Positions 6,108 to 17,018 of a stretch of DNA of 24,140 bases are shown here, in pieces. The position numbers were made by a program, and so were the translations under genes. Below the pieces are notes generated by a model that saw nothing but the letters and a program-made list of their open reading frames with translations, was not told where the DNA came from and did not search any database. How positions within the stretch are numbered: the first letter of the stretch is position 1; the number at the start of each line of letters is the position of its first letter. This DNA is from Clostridia bacterium (GTDB taxonomy: Bacteria; Bacillota; Clostridia; Christensenellales; Aristaeellaceae). Location of the stretch: contig JAKSQG010000006.1 of assembly GCA_024404275.1 (NCBI GenBank), positions 1 through 24,140 on the forward strand, given 5' to 3'.

Positions 6108-8081
6108 TTATTCCTCCACGGGAGCTTCGACAGCTTCGGCTTCGGCAGCTTCAGCGGCCACAGCGGCTTCCTCTTCGAGGACGCGCTTGATGGACAGGCT
6201 GATGCGCTTGGCTTCGGGATCGACACCCAGCACGGCGACGGTGACATTCTGACCCTTGGTCAGCTTGTCTTCCACCTTGGCAACGCGCTCGAGAGCGATC
6301 TCGCTGATGTGGACCAGACCGTCAACACCGGGCTCCAGGGCGATGAAAGCGCCGAAGGGGCAGATGCGGACGACCTTGCGCTCCAGCACCAGGCCGACGG
6401 GGTACTTTTCTTCGATGTGGTCCCAGGGCTTATCCTGCAGCTGCTTGTAGCCCAGCTGGATGCGCTCACGCTCACGATCGACGGAGAGCACCTTGACCTG
6501 CACTTCCTGATCCTTCTGCAGCACTTCAGCGGGAGTGCCAACGCGGTACCAGGCCAGATCGGTGATGTGGATCAGACCATCCACACCGCCCAGGTCGACG
6601 AAAGCGCCGAAATCGGTGAAGCGGCGGACAACGCCGGTCAGCACGGCACCCTCTTCGATCTTCTCCCAGGCAGCAGCCTTCTTGGAGGCTTCTTCCTCAA
6701 GGATAACATCCTTGCGGGAGCACACGATGCGCTTCTTGGCGGCATCGACGTCGATGATCTTGAGCTTCATGGTCTGGCCGACATACTGATCGATCTTTTC
6801 CACAAAGCGCTTGGCAAGACGGGAAGCGGGCACAAAGGCGCGGACGCCGTCCACCATGCAGATCAGACCGCCCTTAACGGCTTCCTTGGCGACGCCTTCG
6901 ACATACTCGCCGGCTTCGTGCTTGGCCATCAGGGCATCCCAAGCTTTCTTGTTGATGATGTTGCGCTGGGACAGGATCACGTTGCCTTCCTTGTCGTTGA
7001 CAGAGACGACTTCGACTTCGATCTCATCGCCGACCTGAACATCCTGGTCGACCATGTCAGAGCGCTTCAGAATGCCATCGCTCTTATAATGCACATCCAC
7101 GCCCACTTCATCCTCGGTGATCTGCAGGATGCGGCCGGTAACGGTCTGACCCTTGTGCAGCTTGGTCATGGTAGCGTCGATGCTGGCGGCGAAATCATTT
7201 TCGTCGATGACGGGGGTAACCTGGTCCTTGTTCTCGATGTCGTTCATAGTAGTAAAAACCTCCTCAATAGACCACTCCGGTGTGGAAGCACCGGCTGTGA
7301 TTCCGATTTTAAGATCCGTCTTACGGTGCAGCAGCCGGGACGGGAGCCCCGCGGCGGACTCTGTCAGGATGGTATCCGGGCAAAGGGCGCGGCAGGTTTC
7401 GGCGAGCTTGACGGTATTGGCGCTTTGACGGCTTCCCACGACCACCATGACATCGCATTTTGCGGCCAACTCACGGGCGGCCTGCTGCCGCACGCGGGTG
7501 GCTCCGCAGATGGAGCAAAGCTCCTTGGCGCCGGGCGCCTTCTGACGGATGAGGGGAAGCAGATGCTGCCATTTTTCGATGGGCAGCGTCGTCTGGCAGG
7601 CGATCAGCGCGCCTTCACAGGGGGGAAGCGAAGCGATATCCTCTTCGCTGCTGACGACCCACACGGGGCCGGAGCACCAGCCTGCCGTTCCTTTGACCTC
7701 GGGATGCTCGCTTTCCCCGATCAGGATGACGGCGGCACCGCTTTGGCTGTGCTCATGGACGGCGCGGTGCAATGCCTCTACCCTGGGGCAGGTGCAGTCC
7801 ACCGCCTGAATGCCGTGCGTTTTGCATTCTGCCAGCACCGCGGGCGATACGCCGTGGGAGCGCAGAATGAGCAGACCGCCGGCGGCGTCACCGATCGTAT
7901 CCGTGACACGCACGCCCAACGCGGCCAAAGCGCCTGTGACGGAGGAATTGTGCACGACCTCGCCGAGCGACAGACAGGGCACTCCCTGCCGGCGTGCCTC
8001 CGCGGCAGCCGCGGTGGCAAGATCGACCGCACGCCGAACACCGCTGCAAAAACCGGCGTGGGCGGCTCTGACACAGGACAT
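6108..8081 (-). CDS. ispH-rpsA: Fusion of IspH (HMBPP reductase) and ribosomal protein S1-like protein
   Basis: Residues 1-278 are 4-hydroxy-3-methylbut-2-enyl diphosphate reductase, the last step of the MEP isoprenoid pathway, making IPP and DMAPP. The three iron-sulfur cysteines are C12 (GFCSG), C98 (CTCPRV) and C192 (SICGATR); catalytic E128 lies in EHPEVKGT and the substrate-binding histidines in EVVHN and RSHGV. Residues about 311-632 hold four S1 RNA-binding repeats (311-373, 393-456, 477-546, 563-632), of the type that helps mRNA binding to the ribosome. The tail is Ala/Glu-rich. IspH-S1 fusions are known in Clostridia. The start at 8081 has GGAGGAG six bases upstream. It is last in a minus-strand run behind cmk and plsC, a common clostridial order. 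A strong internal ribosome binding site lies at the domain junction. Confidence 0.95.
   Translation of the reverse strand: MSCVRAAHAGFCSGVRRAVDLATAAAAEARRQGVPCLSLGEVVHNSSVTGALAALGVRVTDTIGDAAGGLLILRSHGVSPAVLAECKTHGIQAVDCTCPRVEALHRAVHEHSQSGAAVILIGESEHPEVKGTAGWCSGPVWVVSSEEDIASLPPCEGALIACQTTLPIEKWQHLLPLIRQKAPGAKELCSICGATRVRQQAARELAAKCDVMVVVGSRQSANTVKLAETCRALCPDTILTESAAGLPSRLLHRKTDLKIGITAGASTPEWSIEEVFTTMNDIENKDQVTPVIDENDFAASIDATMTKLHKGQTVTGRILQITEDEVGVDVHYKSDGILKRSDMVDQDVQVGDEIEVEVVSVNDKEGNVILSQRNIINKKAWDALMAKHEAGEYVEGVAKEAVKGGLICMVDGVRAFVPASRLAKRFVEKIDQYVGQTMKLKIIDVDAAKKRIVCSRKDVILEEEASKKAAAWEKIEEGAVLTGVVRRFTDFGAFVDLGGVDGLIHITDLAWYRVGTPAEVLQKDQEVQVKVLSVDRERERIQLGYKQLQDKPWDHIEEKYPVGLVLERKVVRICPFGAFIALEPGVDGLVHISEIALERVAKVEDKLTKGQNVTVAVLGVDPEAKRISLSIKRVLEEEAAVAAEAAEAEAVEAPVEE
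7245..7265 (-). promoter_or_regulatory. Internal ribosome binding site and ATG at the IspH/S1 junction
   Basis: Inside the fusion gene the minus strand reads GAGGAGG (7259-7265), 11 bases, then ATG (7245-7247, Met279). That ATG lies exactly between the IspH domain and the first S1 repeat, giving a 379-residue free S1 protein if used. The 11-base spacing is rather long, and the codons involved (Ile-Glu-Glu-Val) lie in the conserved end of IspH, so chance cannot be excluded. Confidence 0.5.
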
Positions 8082-8119
8082 AGCCTACTCCTCCATTTTT
8101 CTTGTTTCTACCTGTAAAG

Positions 8120-8171
8120 GCATTTTCCTGCCTGGAAATGCAAATTTTTTTTAAAAAATTTTTATTTTTTT
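8120..8171. other. Hairpin and 30-base A/T-only tract upstream of ispH-rpsA
   Basis: GCATTTTCC (8120-8128) pairs with GGAAATGC (8134-8141), allowing one bulge. Next to it 8142-8171 is pure A/T and includes the last lysine codons of plsC. On the plus strand this looks like a hairpin plus T-tract. On the minus strand it would lie in the leader of ispH, where the A/T tract could act as an UP-like element, but I see no good -10 box. Confidence 0.35.
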
Positions 8172-8809
8172 GCCCGGGAGGCGTCAAAATCATCCCGCAT
8201 GGCATAGAACGTGTCGCGCACGCGGTCGCTGAAGGCGTTCAGCGTATCGACGTTGATGCCGTTTTCCTTCAGGTCATCTGTTTTCATGGGGGTGCCGAAG
8301 GTGATGACGGTGCGGTGGAAAAGGCGCAGCTTGGGGGCAATGTACACGGGAATGACGGGGGCGCCGCTGCGCAGGGCGATCATGGCAGTGCCGTTTTCCA
8401 CATGCTGCATGAGCTCAGACTGATGGCGTGTGCCCTCGGGGAAAATGCCCAGAATGCATTGATTTTTAAGGGCGGTCATGCAGGTGCGCACGGCGGTAAG
8501 GTCGGTAGCGCCGCGGCTGATGGAGATACAGTGCAGGTGATGGAACAGCCAGCGGAGCGGGGGAAAATGGCTGAGTTCCTGTTTGGCGACAAAATGGAGC
8601 TGCAGGCGGGGGACGCATACGGCGATGGCAACGGGATCGAGAAAGGTCTTATGGTTGGCGATCACGATGCTGCCCGGCTGGATGAAGCGAAGGTTCTCAC
8701 GTCCGCGGACACGGAGAGGATACAGAAAAGGGAAAAGCACATGGCAGATGCCGCGGCAGATACCGTAGGTGACGGTGCGGTGGGGCTCGGTGGCAAAATT
8801 ACGGCTCAT
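8162..8809 (-). CDS. plsC: 1-acyl-sn-glycerol-3-phosphate acyltransferase (PlsC family)
   Basis: This 215-residue enzyme carries both diagnostic blocks of the lysophosphatidate acyltransferase family: NHKTFLDP (52-59), the HX4D catalytic pair H53/D58, and FPEGTR (123-128), which binds the glycerol phosphate. GAPVIPVYI further on is also typical. It converts lysophosphatidic acid to phosphatidic acid at the inner face of the membrane; the N-terminal hydrophobic segment (about 16-32) suits membrane association. The start at 8809 follows GGAGG by 6 bases and is 16 bases after the cmk stop, so the two are co-transcribed. Length is normal for short bacterial members. The exact acyl donor cannot be read from sequence. 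Confidence 0.93.
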   Translation of the reverse strand: MSRNFATEPHRTVTYGICRGICHVLFPFLYPLRVRGRENLRFIQPGSIVIANHKTFLDPVAIAVCVPRLQLHFVAKQELSHFPPLRWLFHHLHCISISRGATDLTAVRTCMTALKNQCILGIFPEGTRHQSELMQHVENGTAMIALRSGAPVIPVYIAPKLRLFHRTVITFGTPMKTDDLKENGINVDTLNAFSDRVRDTFYAMRDDFDASRAKK

Positions 8810-8825
8810 AGGGGCCTCCGTAAAA

Positions 8826-9491
8826 TTATTCGGCGGCTTTCGCCAGCGTCAGAATGGCTTCGACGGTCTGTTCAAAGGTCATGTCGCTGCTGTCCACCAC
8901 CACGGCGTCGTCGGCACAGCGCAGGGGATCGGCCTCACGGTGCATATCCTGCCAGTCGCGGGCGTTGACCTCGGCCAGAATGGCTTCAAAATCGGGGGCT
9001 TCGCCTTTTTCCTGCAGTTGGGCAAGGCGGCGGCGGGCACGGGCCTCGGGCGCGGCGGTCAGATACACCTTGACGGGGGCGTTTTTGAGCACGACGGTGC
9101 CGATATCGCGGCCGTCGATGAGCATGGGCATCGTTTGCGCCAGCGCCTGCTGGGCAGATACCAGCATGCGGCGGACGGCGGGATAGCGGGAAACGCAGCT
9201 GGCGGCGGTGCCGGCCTCCTGGGTGCGGATGAGCCCGGTGACGTCACGGCCGCCCACAAAAGTGTGCTGCACGCCGTCCGTATAGGTGACGGTCACCTGC
9301 AGCTTGCCCTCCTCGCACAGGCGGGAGACGGCGGCTTCATCCTGAATATCGGCAAGGCGGGCGGCTTCGAGGCCGCAGGCACGGTACATGGCGCCGGTAT
9401 CGAGGTGCAAAATGCCCAGACGGCGGGCGACTTCATCGGCAACGGTGGATTTTCCGGCCCCGACAGGGCCATCCAAAGCAATATTAAGCAT
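8826..9491 (-). CDS. cmk: Cytidylate kinase
   Basis: This 221-residue protein starts MLNIALDGPVGAGKSTVADEVARRLG, with the P-loop GPVGAGKS (8-15), then LDTGAMYRA (30-38) and DGRDIGTVVLKNAPVKVYLTA, all standard for bacterial CMP/dCMP kinase, which makes CDP and dCDP for RNA, DNA and phospholipid synthesis. The start at 9491 is chosen because family homology begins at MLNIALDG and AAAGGA precedes it; ten extra in-frame residues to 9521 look like leader. Length matches the family. It is 34 bases downstream of the peptidoglycan-binding protein gene without a visible terminator between, and heads the cmk-plsC-ispH/rpsA group. Confidence 0.96.
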   Translation of the reverse strand: MLNIALDGPVGAGKSTVADEVARRLGILHLDTGAMYRACGLEAARLADIQDEAAVSRLCEEGKLQVTVTYTDGVQHTFVGGRDVTGLIRTQEAGTAASCVSRYPAVRRMLVSAQQALAQTMPMLIDGRDIGTVVLKNAPVKVYLTAAPEARARRRLAQLQEKGEAPDFEAILAEVNARDWQDMHREADPLRCADDAVVVDSSDMTFEQTVEAILTLAKAAE

Positions 9492-9525
9492 GGTGTGCTT
9501 TCCTTTCGATTCAATACTCAATGCG

Positions 9526-12500
9526 TTAATGGATCATGGACTGGGTGATCGCCCAGCCGGAAAGGATCTCTTCCTGATGGCTGACGGCGTAGGGGCCGGT
9601 CTCGGCGGCCTCGCTCATCTCCCTGGGGAAATGGATGCAGATGTGGCCTTCGAGGTTGTTGGTGCTGTTGTGGTCGACCGTGTGGCCGTTGGAATGGGTA
9701 GAGGCCATGTAGACGCGGCCGTCCGACAGGATGACCCACACGGCGTGGGGCGTCCAGTTGTTTTTGCCCATGATGCGCTGCATGATGGCGGTGTCCTCGG
9801 GCGTGATGGGCTCGGCATCGGCATGCTTGCCGAAGGAGAACATGTTGACGTTGTAGTGCTGCCCCGTGGCAAAGTCATAGATGACGGCGTTAGGCAGCGC
9901 GCGGGCGAGGGGTCTGATCTCGGTATACCAGTTGGCAAAACGCACCTGACGGGCGGTGGGCGCCGTGAAAGAGGCGACGGGCACGGCCGTGGGCACGGGC
10001 GTGGCGGTGGGCTTGGGGGTCGCGGTGGGCTTGGGCGTGGCTGTCGCCGGGGCGACGGGAGCGCCGCTCAAAGCTTTTTCGATGACGGAGAGGGTGACCT
10101 TGCCCGCAATGCCGTCGACGGTGAGGCGGCCGGCCTTCTGGAAGGCGCGGACGGCGTTATGGGTCTTGGGACCGAAGATGCCGTCATCGCTGCCCTTGGA
10201 CAGATAACCCAAAGTGATGAGCGCCTGCTGCAGCTTTTTGACGCGGGTGCCGGTATCCTTGAGGCGCAGGGCCGCGGTTCCCAGCACACTGCCCGGCTTG
10301 GGGGTCGCGGTGGCTTTGACCTTGGGCGTGGCGGTGGGCTTGGGCGTGGCAGTCGGGGCGGCAACGGCGGTGCCGCTGTAAAGCTTGGTCAGCGTCTTTT
10401 TGCCGGCGATGCCATCGACGGTCAGCTTGTTGTCCTTCTGGAAGGCGGCAACGGCCAGGCGGGTGGCGCTGTCAAAGCTGCTGTTGATCTTGCCGGTATA
10501 GAAGCCCAGCGATTGCAGCGCCTGCTGCAGCTGCTTGACCTGCGAGCCGGAGCTGCCCAGCTTGAGCGTGACATTGACGGCGGGCGTGGGCGCGGGGGTG
10601 ACCTTGGGGTCGGGCGCGGCGGTCACAGGCGCCGGGGTGGCGGTGGGCTTGGGAGTCGCGGTCGCCCAGGCGGGCTGCGCCGCATCGGCGTAGAGCAGGG
10701 ACTGCGTGTCGAAGCCGGCGACGCCGTCTGCCTTGAGGTTGTGCTTTTTCTGGAAGGCCTTGACGGCGGCGATGTCGTCGCTGTCATAGATGCCGTCCAC
10801 CACGATGGGGACGTCATAATAGCCCAGCGCCGCGAGCCGCGCCTGCGCGTCGGACACGGCCAGACCGCGGGTGCCGCTGCGCAGGATGATGCAGTTTTCC
10901 TCTGTCAGGGGTTCCGGGGTGGCGGTGGGAACGGCATAGTTGGGCAGCGGGGTGGGGGTGGCAAAGAGGGCGGAGAGGGCGGTGCGGGTCTTCATGCCTA
11001 CCTTGCCGTCCGCCGTCAGATAATAGCGGGTCTGGAAGGCCATGACGGCCTTGCGGGTGGCGGCGTCAAACACGCCGGTGATATCGCCGCTGTAATGCCC
11101 CAGCGCCTGCAGCCGCGTTTGCAGCAGCGACACCTGATAACCTGTATCACCCTCGGCCATGTCGGCATCGTCAATGGGCGGCAGCACGGCCACGGCGGTC
11201 TTTTTGCCTTTGGTGCTCAGGGGCTTGCTTTCAAAGATCAGCTGCTGCTCCTCGGGCGAGACGGTGCCCGTCTGAAGCAGGTCGTTTTTTTTCTGGAAAG
11301 CTTTGACGGCCTGCAGGGTGAAGCTGTCATAGGCGCCGGTCAGCACGCCGGTGTAATAGCCCAGCTCGCTCAGCGCCGTTTGCAGCGCGGTGACGGCACT
11401 GCCGGTACAGCCGATTTGAAGGGTGGTGTAGCGTTCCCGGGCGGCGGCATCCATCGGCAGCTCATGGCCGCCCAGATAGACGGCGGGCACCTCGGCATAC
11501 TGCGTCATGAGGTAGCCGCTGTAGGTCTTGCTGCCTTTGACATAGGTGACCTGCAGAAAATCGCCCTTCATGGCCTGCACCGTGATGACCGCCCCGGCGG
11601 GCACGGTCAGAATGCGGGAGGAAGAGGTGGAAGCACCCTTGCGCAGGTTGACGGCGGCGGTGGTGACGGTAAAGAAGGGGTAGACCGCCTTCTGCGGGGC
11701 GGCGGTGGGAACAGCGGTGGGCTTGGGCGTGGCGGTGGGTTTGGGTGTGGCCGTGGCCTTGGCGGAGATGGCGGTGCCGGAATACAGCAGGGCAAGGGTG
11801 GCTTTGTCGGCTGTGCCGGTGGAATCAAGGCCGTTCTTTTTCTGGAAGGCGCGGATGGCGCTGACCGTCAGCGAGCCGCATTTGCCGTCGCAGTTGTTGG
11901 CGTAATAGCCCAGGTTTTTGAGTGCCTGCTGCAGACGCTTGACGGCGTCGCCCTCCTTGCCGTTGAAGATGGGAGCGCCCTCGGCGGAGGAAGCCACGCT
12001 GACAGATACGGCTTTGCCGCTTTTGTTTTTGGGCTGCCCCTCAAACAGGAGCTCCTGCGTGGCAACATCGGCAACACCGGTGGCGGTGAGGCCGTTTTTG
12101 GTCTGGAAGTCGCTGACGGCCTTCTGGGTGGCACTGCCGTATTTGCCGTCCGCTGTGCCGGAGAGGAAGGACAGCTCCTTCAGCGCCAGCTGCAGCTCTT
12201 TGACCTGCGCGCCGCCGGAGCCGGACCCCAGCGTCTGATAGGCTCCGGACAGGTTTTCGGTAGGCACGTTGGTGTCGTTGCCGCCCAGCGTGACAGCGGT
12301 TTTGAGCACATAGCCCTGCTGTCCCTGATAATAGACGATATAGTAGATGCCGGTCTCGCCTGTGATGTACAGGCTGTCACCGGCGGTGACGGAACCGATC
12401 AGACCGGAGGAAGCGGAGGCGCTTTGCAGCATGCCCGTGCTCAGCGCCACATAGCCCTCACAAGGGTAGGAGGCGGCGAAAGCGGGCATACTGGAGGACA

Positions 12501-12558
12501 GGATGAGCGCGCTGGCGGCGATGAGCGCTGTGCGGCGCAAAAACGGGGGTCGCTTCAT
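9526..12558 (-). CDS. Secreted multi-repeat peptidoglycan-binding protein with YkuD-like C-terminal domain
   Basis: A 1010-residue exported protein with a signal peptide ending MPAFA|ASYP. In order: an SH3-like domain, two peptidoglycan_binding_1 repeats (pattern 'vk.LQ.aL..LGyy.g..dG.yg..T..AV.aFQ..n.L..dG'), a 'TPKPTATPKPTA' linker, a second SH3-like domain (AAVNLRKGASTSSSRILTVPAGA), three more repeats, a linker, a sixth repeat, a linker, a seventh repeat and a last linker. The C-terminal domain has VIYDFATGQHYNV and HSNGHTVDHNS...GHICIHFP, with candidate nucleophile C974. I recall similar 'GHFCIHF' domains in Firmicutes cell-wall proteins related to YkuD L,D-transpeptidases, but the canonical SHGCIR motif is absent, so activity is unproven. 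The start at 12558 was chosen over 12597 because GGAGGAG lies 10 bases upstream and the signal peptide begins there. Its own promoter is visible. Confidence 0.88.
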   Translation of the reverse strand: MKRPPFLRRTALIAASALILSSSMPAFAASYPCEGYVALSTGMLQSASASSGLIGSVTAGDSLYITGETGIYYIVYYQGQQGYVLKTAVTLGGNDTNVPTENLSGAYQTLGSGSGGAQVKELQLALKELSFLSGTADGKYGSATQKAVSDFQTKNGLTATGVADVATQELLFEGQPKNKSGKAVSVSVASSAEGAPIFNGKEGDAVKRLQQALKNLGYYANNCDGKCGSLTVSAIRAFQKKNGLDSTGTADKATLALLYSGTAISAKATATPKPTATPKPTAVPTAAPQKAVYPFFTVTTAAVNLRKGASTSSSRILTVPAGAVITVQAMKGDFLQVTYVKGSKTYSGYLMTQYAEVPAVYLGGHELPMDAAARERYTTLQIGCTGSAVTALQTALSELGYYTGVLTGAYDSFTLQAVKAFQKKNDLLQTGTVSPEEQQLIFESKPLSTKGKKTAVAVLPPIDDADMAEGDTGYQVSLLQTRLQALGHYSGDITGVFDAATRKAVMAFQTRYYLTADGKVGMKTRTALSALFATPTPLPNYAVPTATPEPLTEENCIILRSGTRGLAVSDAQARLAALGYYDVPIVVDGIYDSDDIAAVKAFQKKHNLKADGVAGFDTQSLLYADAAQPAWATATPKPTATPAPVTAAPDPKVTPAPTPAVNVTLKLGSSGSQVKQLQQALQSLGFYTGKINSSFDSATRLAVAAFQKDNKLTVDGIAGKKTLTKLYSGTAVAAPTATPKPTATPKVKATATPKPGSVLGTAALRLKDTGTRVKKLQQALITLGYLSKGSDDGIFGPKTHNAVRAFQKAGRLTVDGIAGKVTLSVIEKALSGAPVAPATATPKPTATPKPTATPVPTAVPVASFTAPTARQVRFANWYTEIRPLARALPNAVIYDFATGQHYNVNMFSFGKHADAEPITPEDTAIMQRIMGKNNWTPHAVWVILSDGRVYMASTHSNGHTVDHNSTNNLEGHICIHFPREMSEAAETGPYAVSHQEEILSGWAITQSMIH
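9979..10050 (-). repeat. Short tandem coding repeat (TPKPTA linker)
   Basis: A near-repetitive GC-rich unit, seen on the plus strand as variants of GGCGTGGCGGTGGGCTTGGG, encodes ATPKPTATPKPTATP. Similar tracts recur inside the same gene near 10300-10360, 10630-10660 and 11700-11760, each between domains. They are flexible wall-spanning linkers and likely sites of slippage and recombination. Confidence 0.75.
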
Positions 12559-12600
12559 GATGGTTGATCTCCTCCGGGAAATAATATAGATAGACACTTT

Positions 12601-12629
12601 ATTTTATGACAAAAGATTTACGATGTCAA
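12601..12629 (-). promoter_or_regulatory. Promoter for the peptidoglycan-binding protein gene
   Basis: The minus strand has a perfect TTGACA (12624-12629), a 17-base spacer and TAAAAT (12601-12606), upstream of GGAGGAG and the ATG at 12558. Because no terminator is seen downstream, it may also drive cmk, plsC and ispH-rpsA. Confidence 0.85.
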
Positions 12630-12666
12630 CGGCGGGAGGGGCAATTTTGTAACAGAATTGTAAAAT

Positions 12667-12696
12667 TTGCCTGCGACAGAGGGAGGATATTATAAT
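12667..12696 (+). promoter_or_regulatory. Possible upstream secA promoter
   Basis: TTGCCT (12667-12672), an 18-base spacer and TATAAT (12691-12696). Weaker than the proximal promoter because of the -35 box; it could form a tandem pair with it. Confidence 0.4.
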
Positions 12697-12729
12697 TGGA
12701 AACAAACAGCGGAAAAGAAGGGCCGTTGC

Positions 12730-12759
12730 TTGACGCGGCTCCCGATACAATGGTATAAT
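12730..12759 (+). promoter_or_regulatory. Promoter for the secA-cca-prfB operon
   Basis: TTGACG (12730-12735), an 18-base spacer and a perfect TATAAT (12754-12759). The leader to the secA ATG at 12836 is about 70 bases and contains a weak AGCC/GGCT hairpin. Confidence 0.75.
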
Positions 12760-12835
12760 GTAATGAGCCGAAAAAGGCTTTGTTTGCGTATGCACGGATT
12801 TACTGACTTTGATTGTGACTTCAAAAGGAGTTTCC

Positions 12836-15641
<2,806 letters not shown>

Positions 15642-15652
<11 letters not shown>

Positions 15653-17018
15653 GCATCCGGACGATGCCGCCCTGGCCCGCAAGGTGGCCGAGGCGGTCAG
15701 AAAGGCCGGCGGACGCGCCTTCTTTGTGGGGGGCTGTGTGCGTGACGCGCTGATGGGTCGGCAGCAGAAGGACTACGACATCGAGGTGTACGGACTTTTG
15801 CCCGCTGACCTGCGGTCTGCCCTTGCCCCTTTGGGCGAGGTGTTTGACAAGGGGGCGGCCTTTTCGGTGCTGGGCATCCGCCACAGCGGCCTTGACATTG
15901 CCATGCCCCGGCGTGAAACGCTGACAGGCGTCAAACATACGGATTTTGACATTGCCGCCGACCCGTTCCTTTCCTTTGAAACGGCCTGCAGCCGCCGCGA
16001 CTTTACGGTCAACGCCATGCTGCGGGACATTCTGACCGGTGAGATCATCGATCCCTACGGCGGACAGAAGGACCTGCAAAACAAATTGCTGCGCCCGGTA
16101 TCGGCTGCGACCTTTGGGGAGGATCCCCTGCGGGTGTTCCGTGCCGGACAGTTTGCCGCAAGGCTGGGCTTCCGTGTGACTGAAGACGGTCTTGAACTGT
16201 GCCGCGGCATGGAGGTCACGCACCTTTCCCGTGAGCGCGTGTACGAGGAGACCAACAAGGCGCTGCTGCAAAGCGATGCCCCTTCGGTCTACTTCCGCTT
16301 CCTGCGGCAGTGCGGCCATCTGAAGGAATTTTTCCCGTAGGTGGAGGCGCTCATCGGCGTACAGCAGAACCCCGCCTTCCATCCCGAAGGCGATGTGTTT
16401 GAGCACACCATGCTGGTGCTGGACGCCGCCGCCTCCCACAGAAGCGAGGCACAGCAGCCGCTGCACTTCATGTACGCCGCGCTGCTGCATGATGTGGGCA
16501 AGCCCGTGGCTTCCTCGGTGAAGGATGGACGCATCATCAGCTACGGACATCCCGAGGCGGGTGTGCCGCTGGCGGAAAAGCAATTGCGGCGGCTGAGCGA
16601 TAACAGCGCGCTGATTGCTTATGTGAAAAACATGGTGCTGTATCACATGCAGCCCAACCTGATGGCGCATGACGGCGCAGGCTTCAAGGCTACACGCAAG
16701 CTGTTTGACAAAAGCGTGTGCCCGCGGGACCTGGTGTGGCTGGCGCGTGCCGATGGTGAAGGACAAAAGGCCGCCCCCTACAGCCCGGCCAACTGGGCTT
16801 TCACGGTGGGTCGGCTCATCGATTATGAAGAGATCGTAAAGCAGCCCATGGTGACGGGGCAGGATCTGATCAAAATGGGCGTGACGCCTTCCCCGCAGAT
16901 GAAAACGCTGCTGGAAAGGGCAAGGCTGCTGCTTTTCAGCGGCCTTGACAAACCGCAGATATTAAAACAACTGCAAAGCGAGATCAATCAAAAACACAGA
17001 GAGGACACAGGCGCATGA
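15642..17018 (+). CDS. cca: CCA-adding tRNA nucleotidyltransferase with HD domain, interrupted by one in-frame UAG
   Basis: Read through the TAG at 16338-16340, this is a 458-residue protein of normal length that adds or repairs the 3' CCA of tRNAs. The N-terminal half has GGCVRD (30-35), the metal-binding DYDIE (44-48) and SRRDFTVNAM with GGQKDL, the polymerase-beta-type core. After the UAG come HPEGDVFEHTM and ALLHDVGKP (H283, D284), the HD phosphohydrolase domain. UAG is codon 233, in HLKEFFP-X-VEALIGV, where relatives as I recall have Glu (FPE-hydrophobic). There is no frameshift and codon use is unchanged on both sides. As conventionally read it would be a 232-residue fragment plus a 225-codon frame opening with GTG. 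The ATG overlaps secA; the TGA overlaps the prfB ATG (ATGA). Either UAG is sense, or the gene is broken. Confidence 0.88.

Noticed and set aside
9388..12567. Very long plus-strand open frame opposite the peptidoglycan-binding gene
   Set aside because: It is Gly/Arg/His-rich low-complexity translation with no recognisable domain, opposite a gene with clear domains, signal peptide, ribosome binding site and promoter. GC-rich antisense frame artefact.
16341..17018. Independent HD-domain protein starting at GTG after the TAG (a natural split CCA enzyme)
   Set aside because: AAGGA is 13 bases from the GTG, the break falls inside a conserved linker, and a second unrelated gene shows the same kind of UAG. 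Not excluded, but less likely than read-through.
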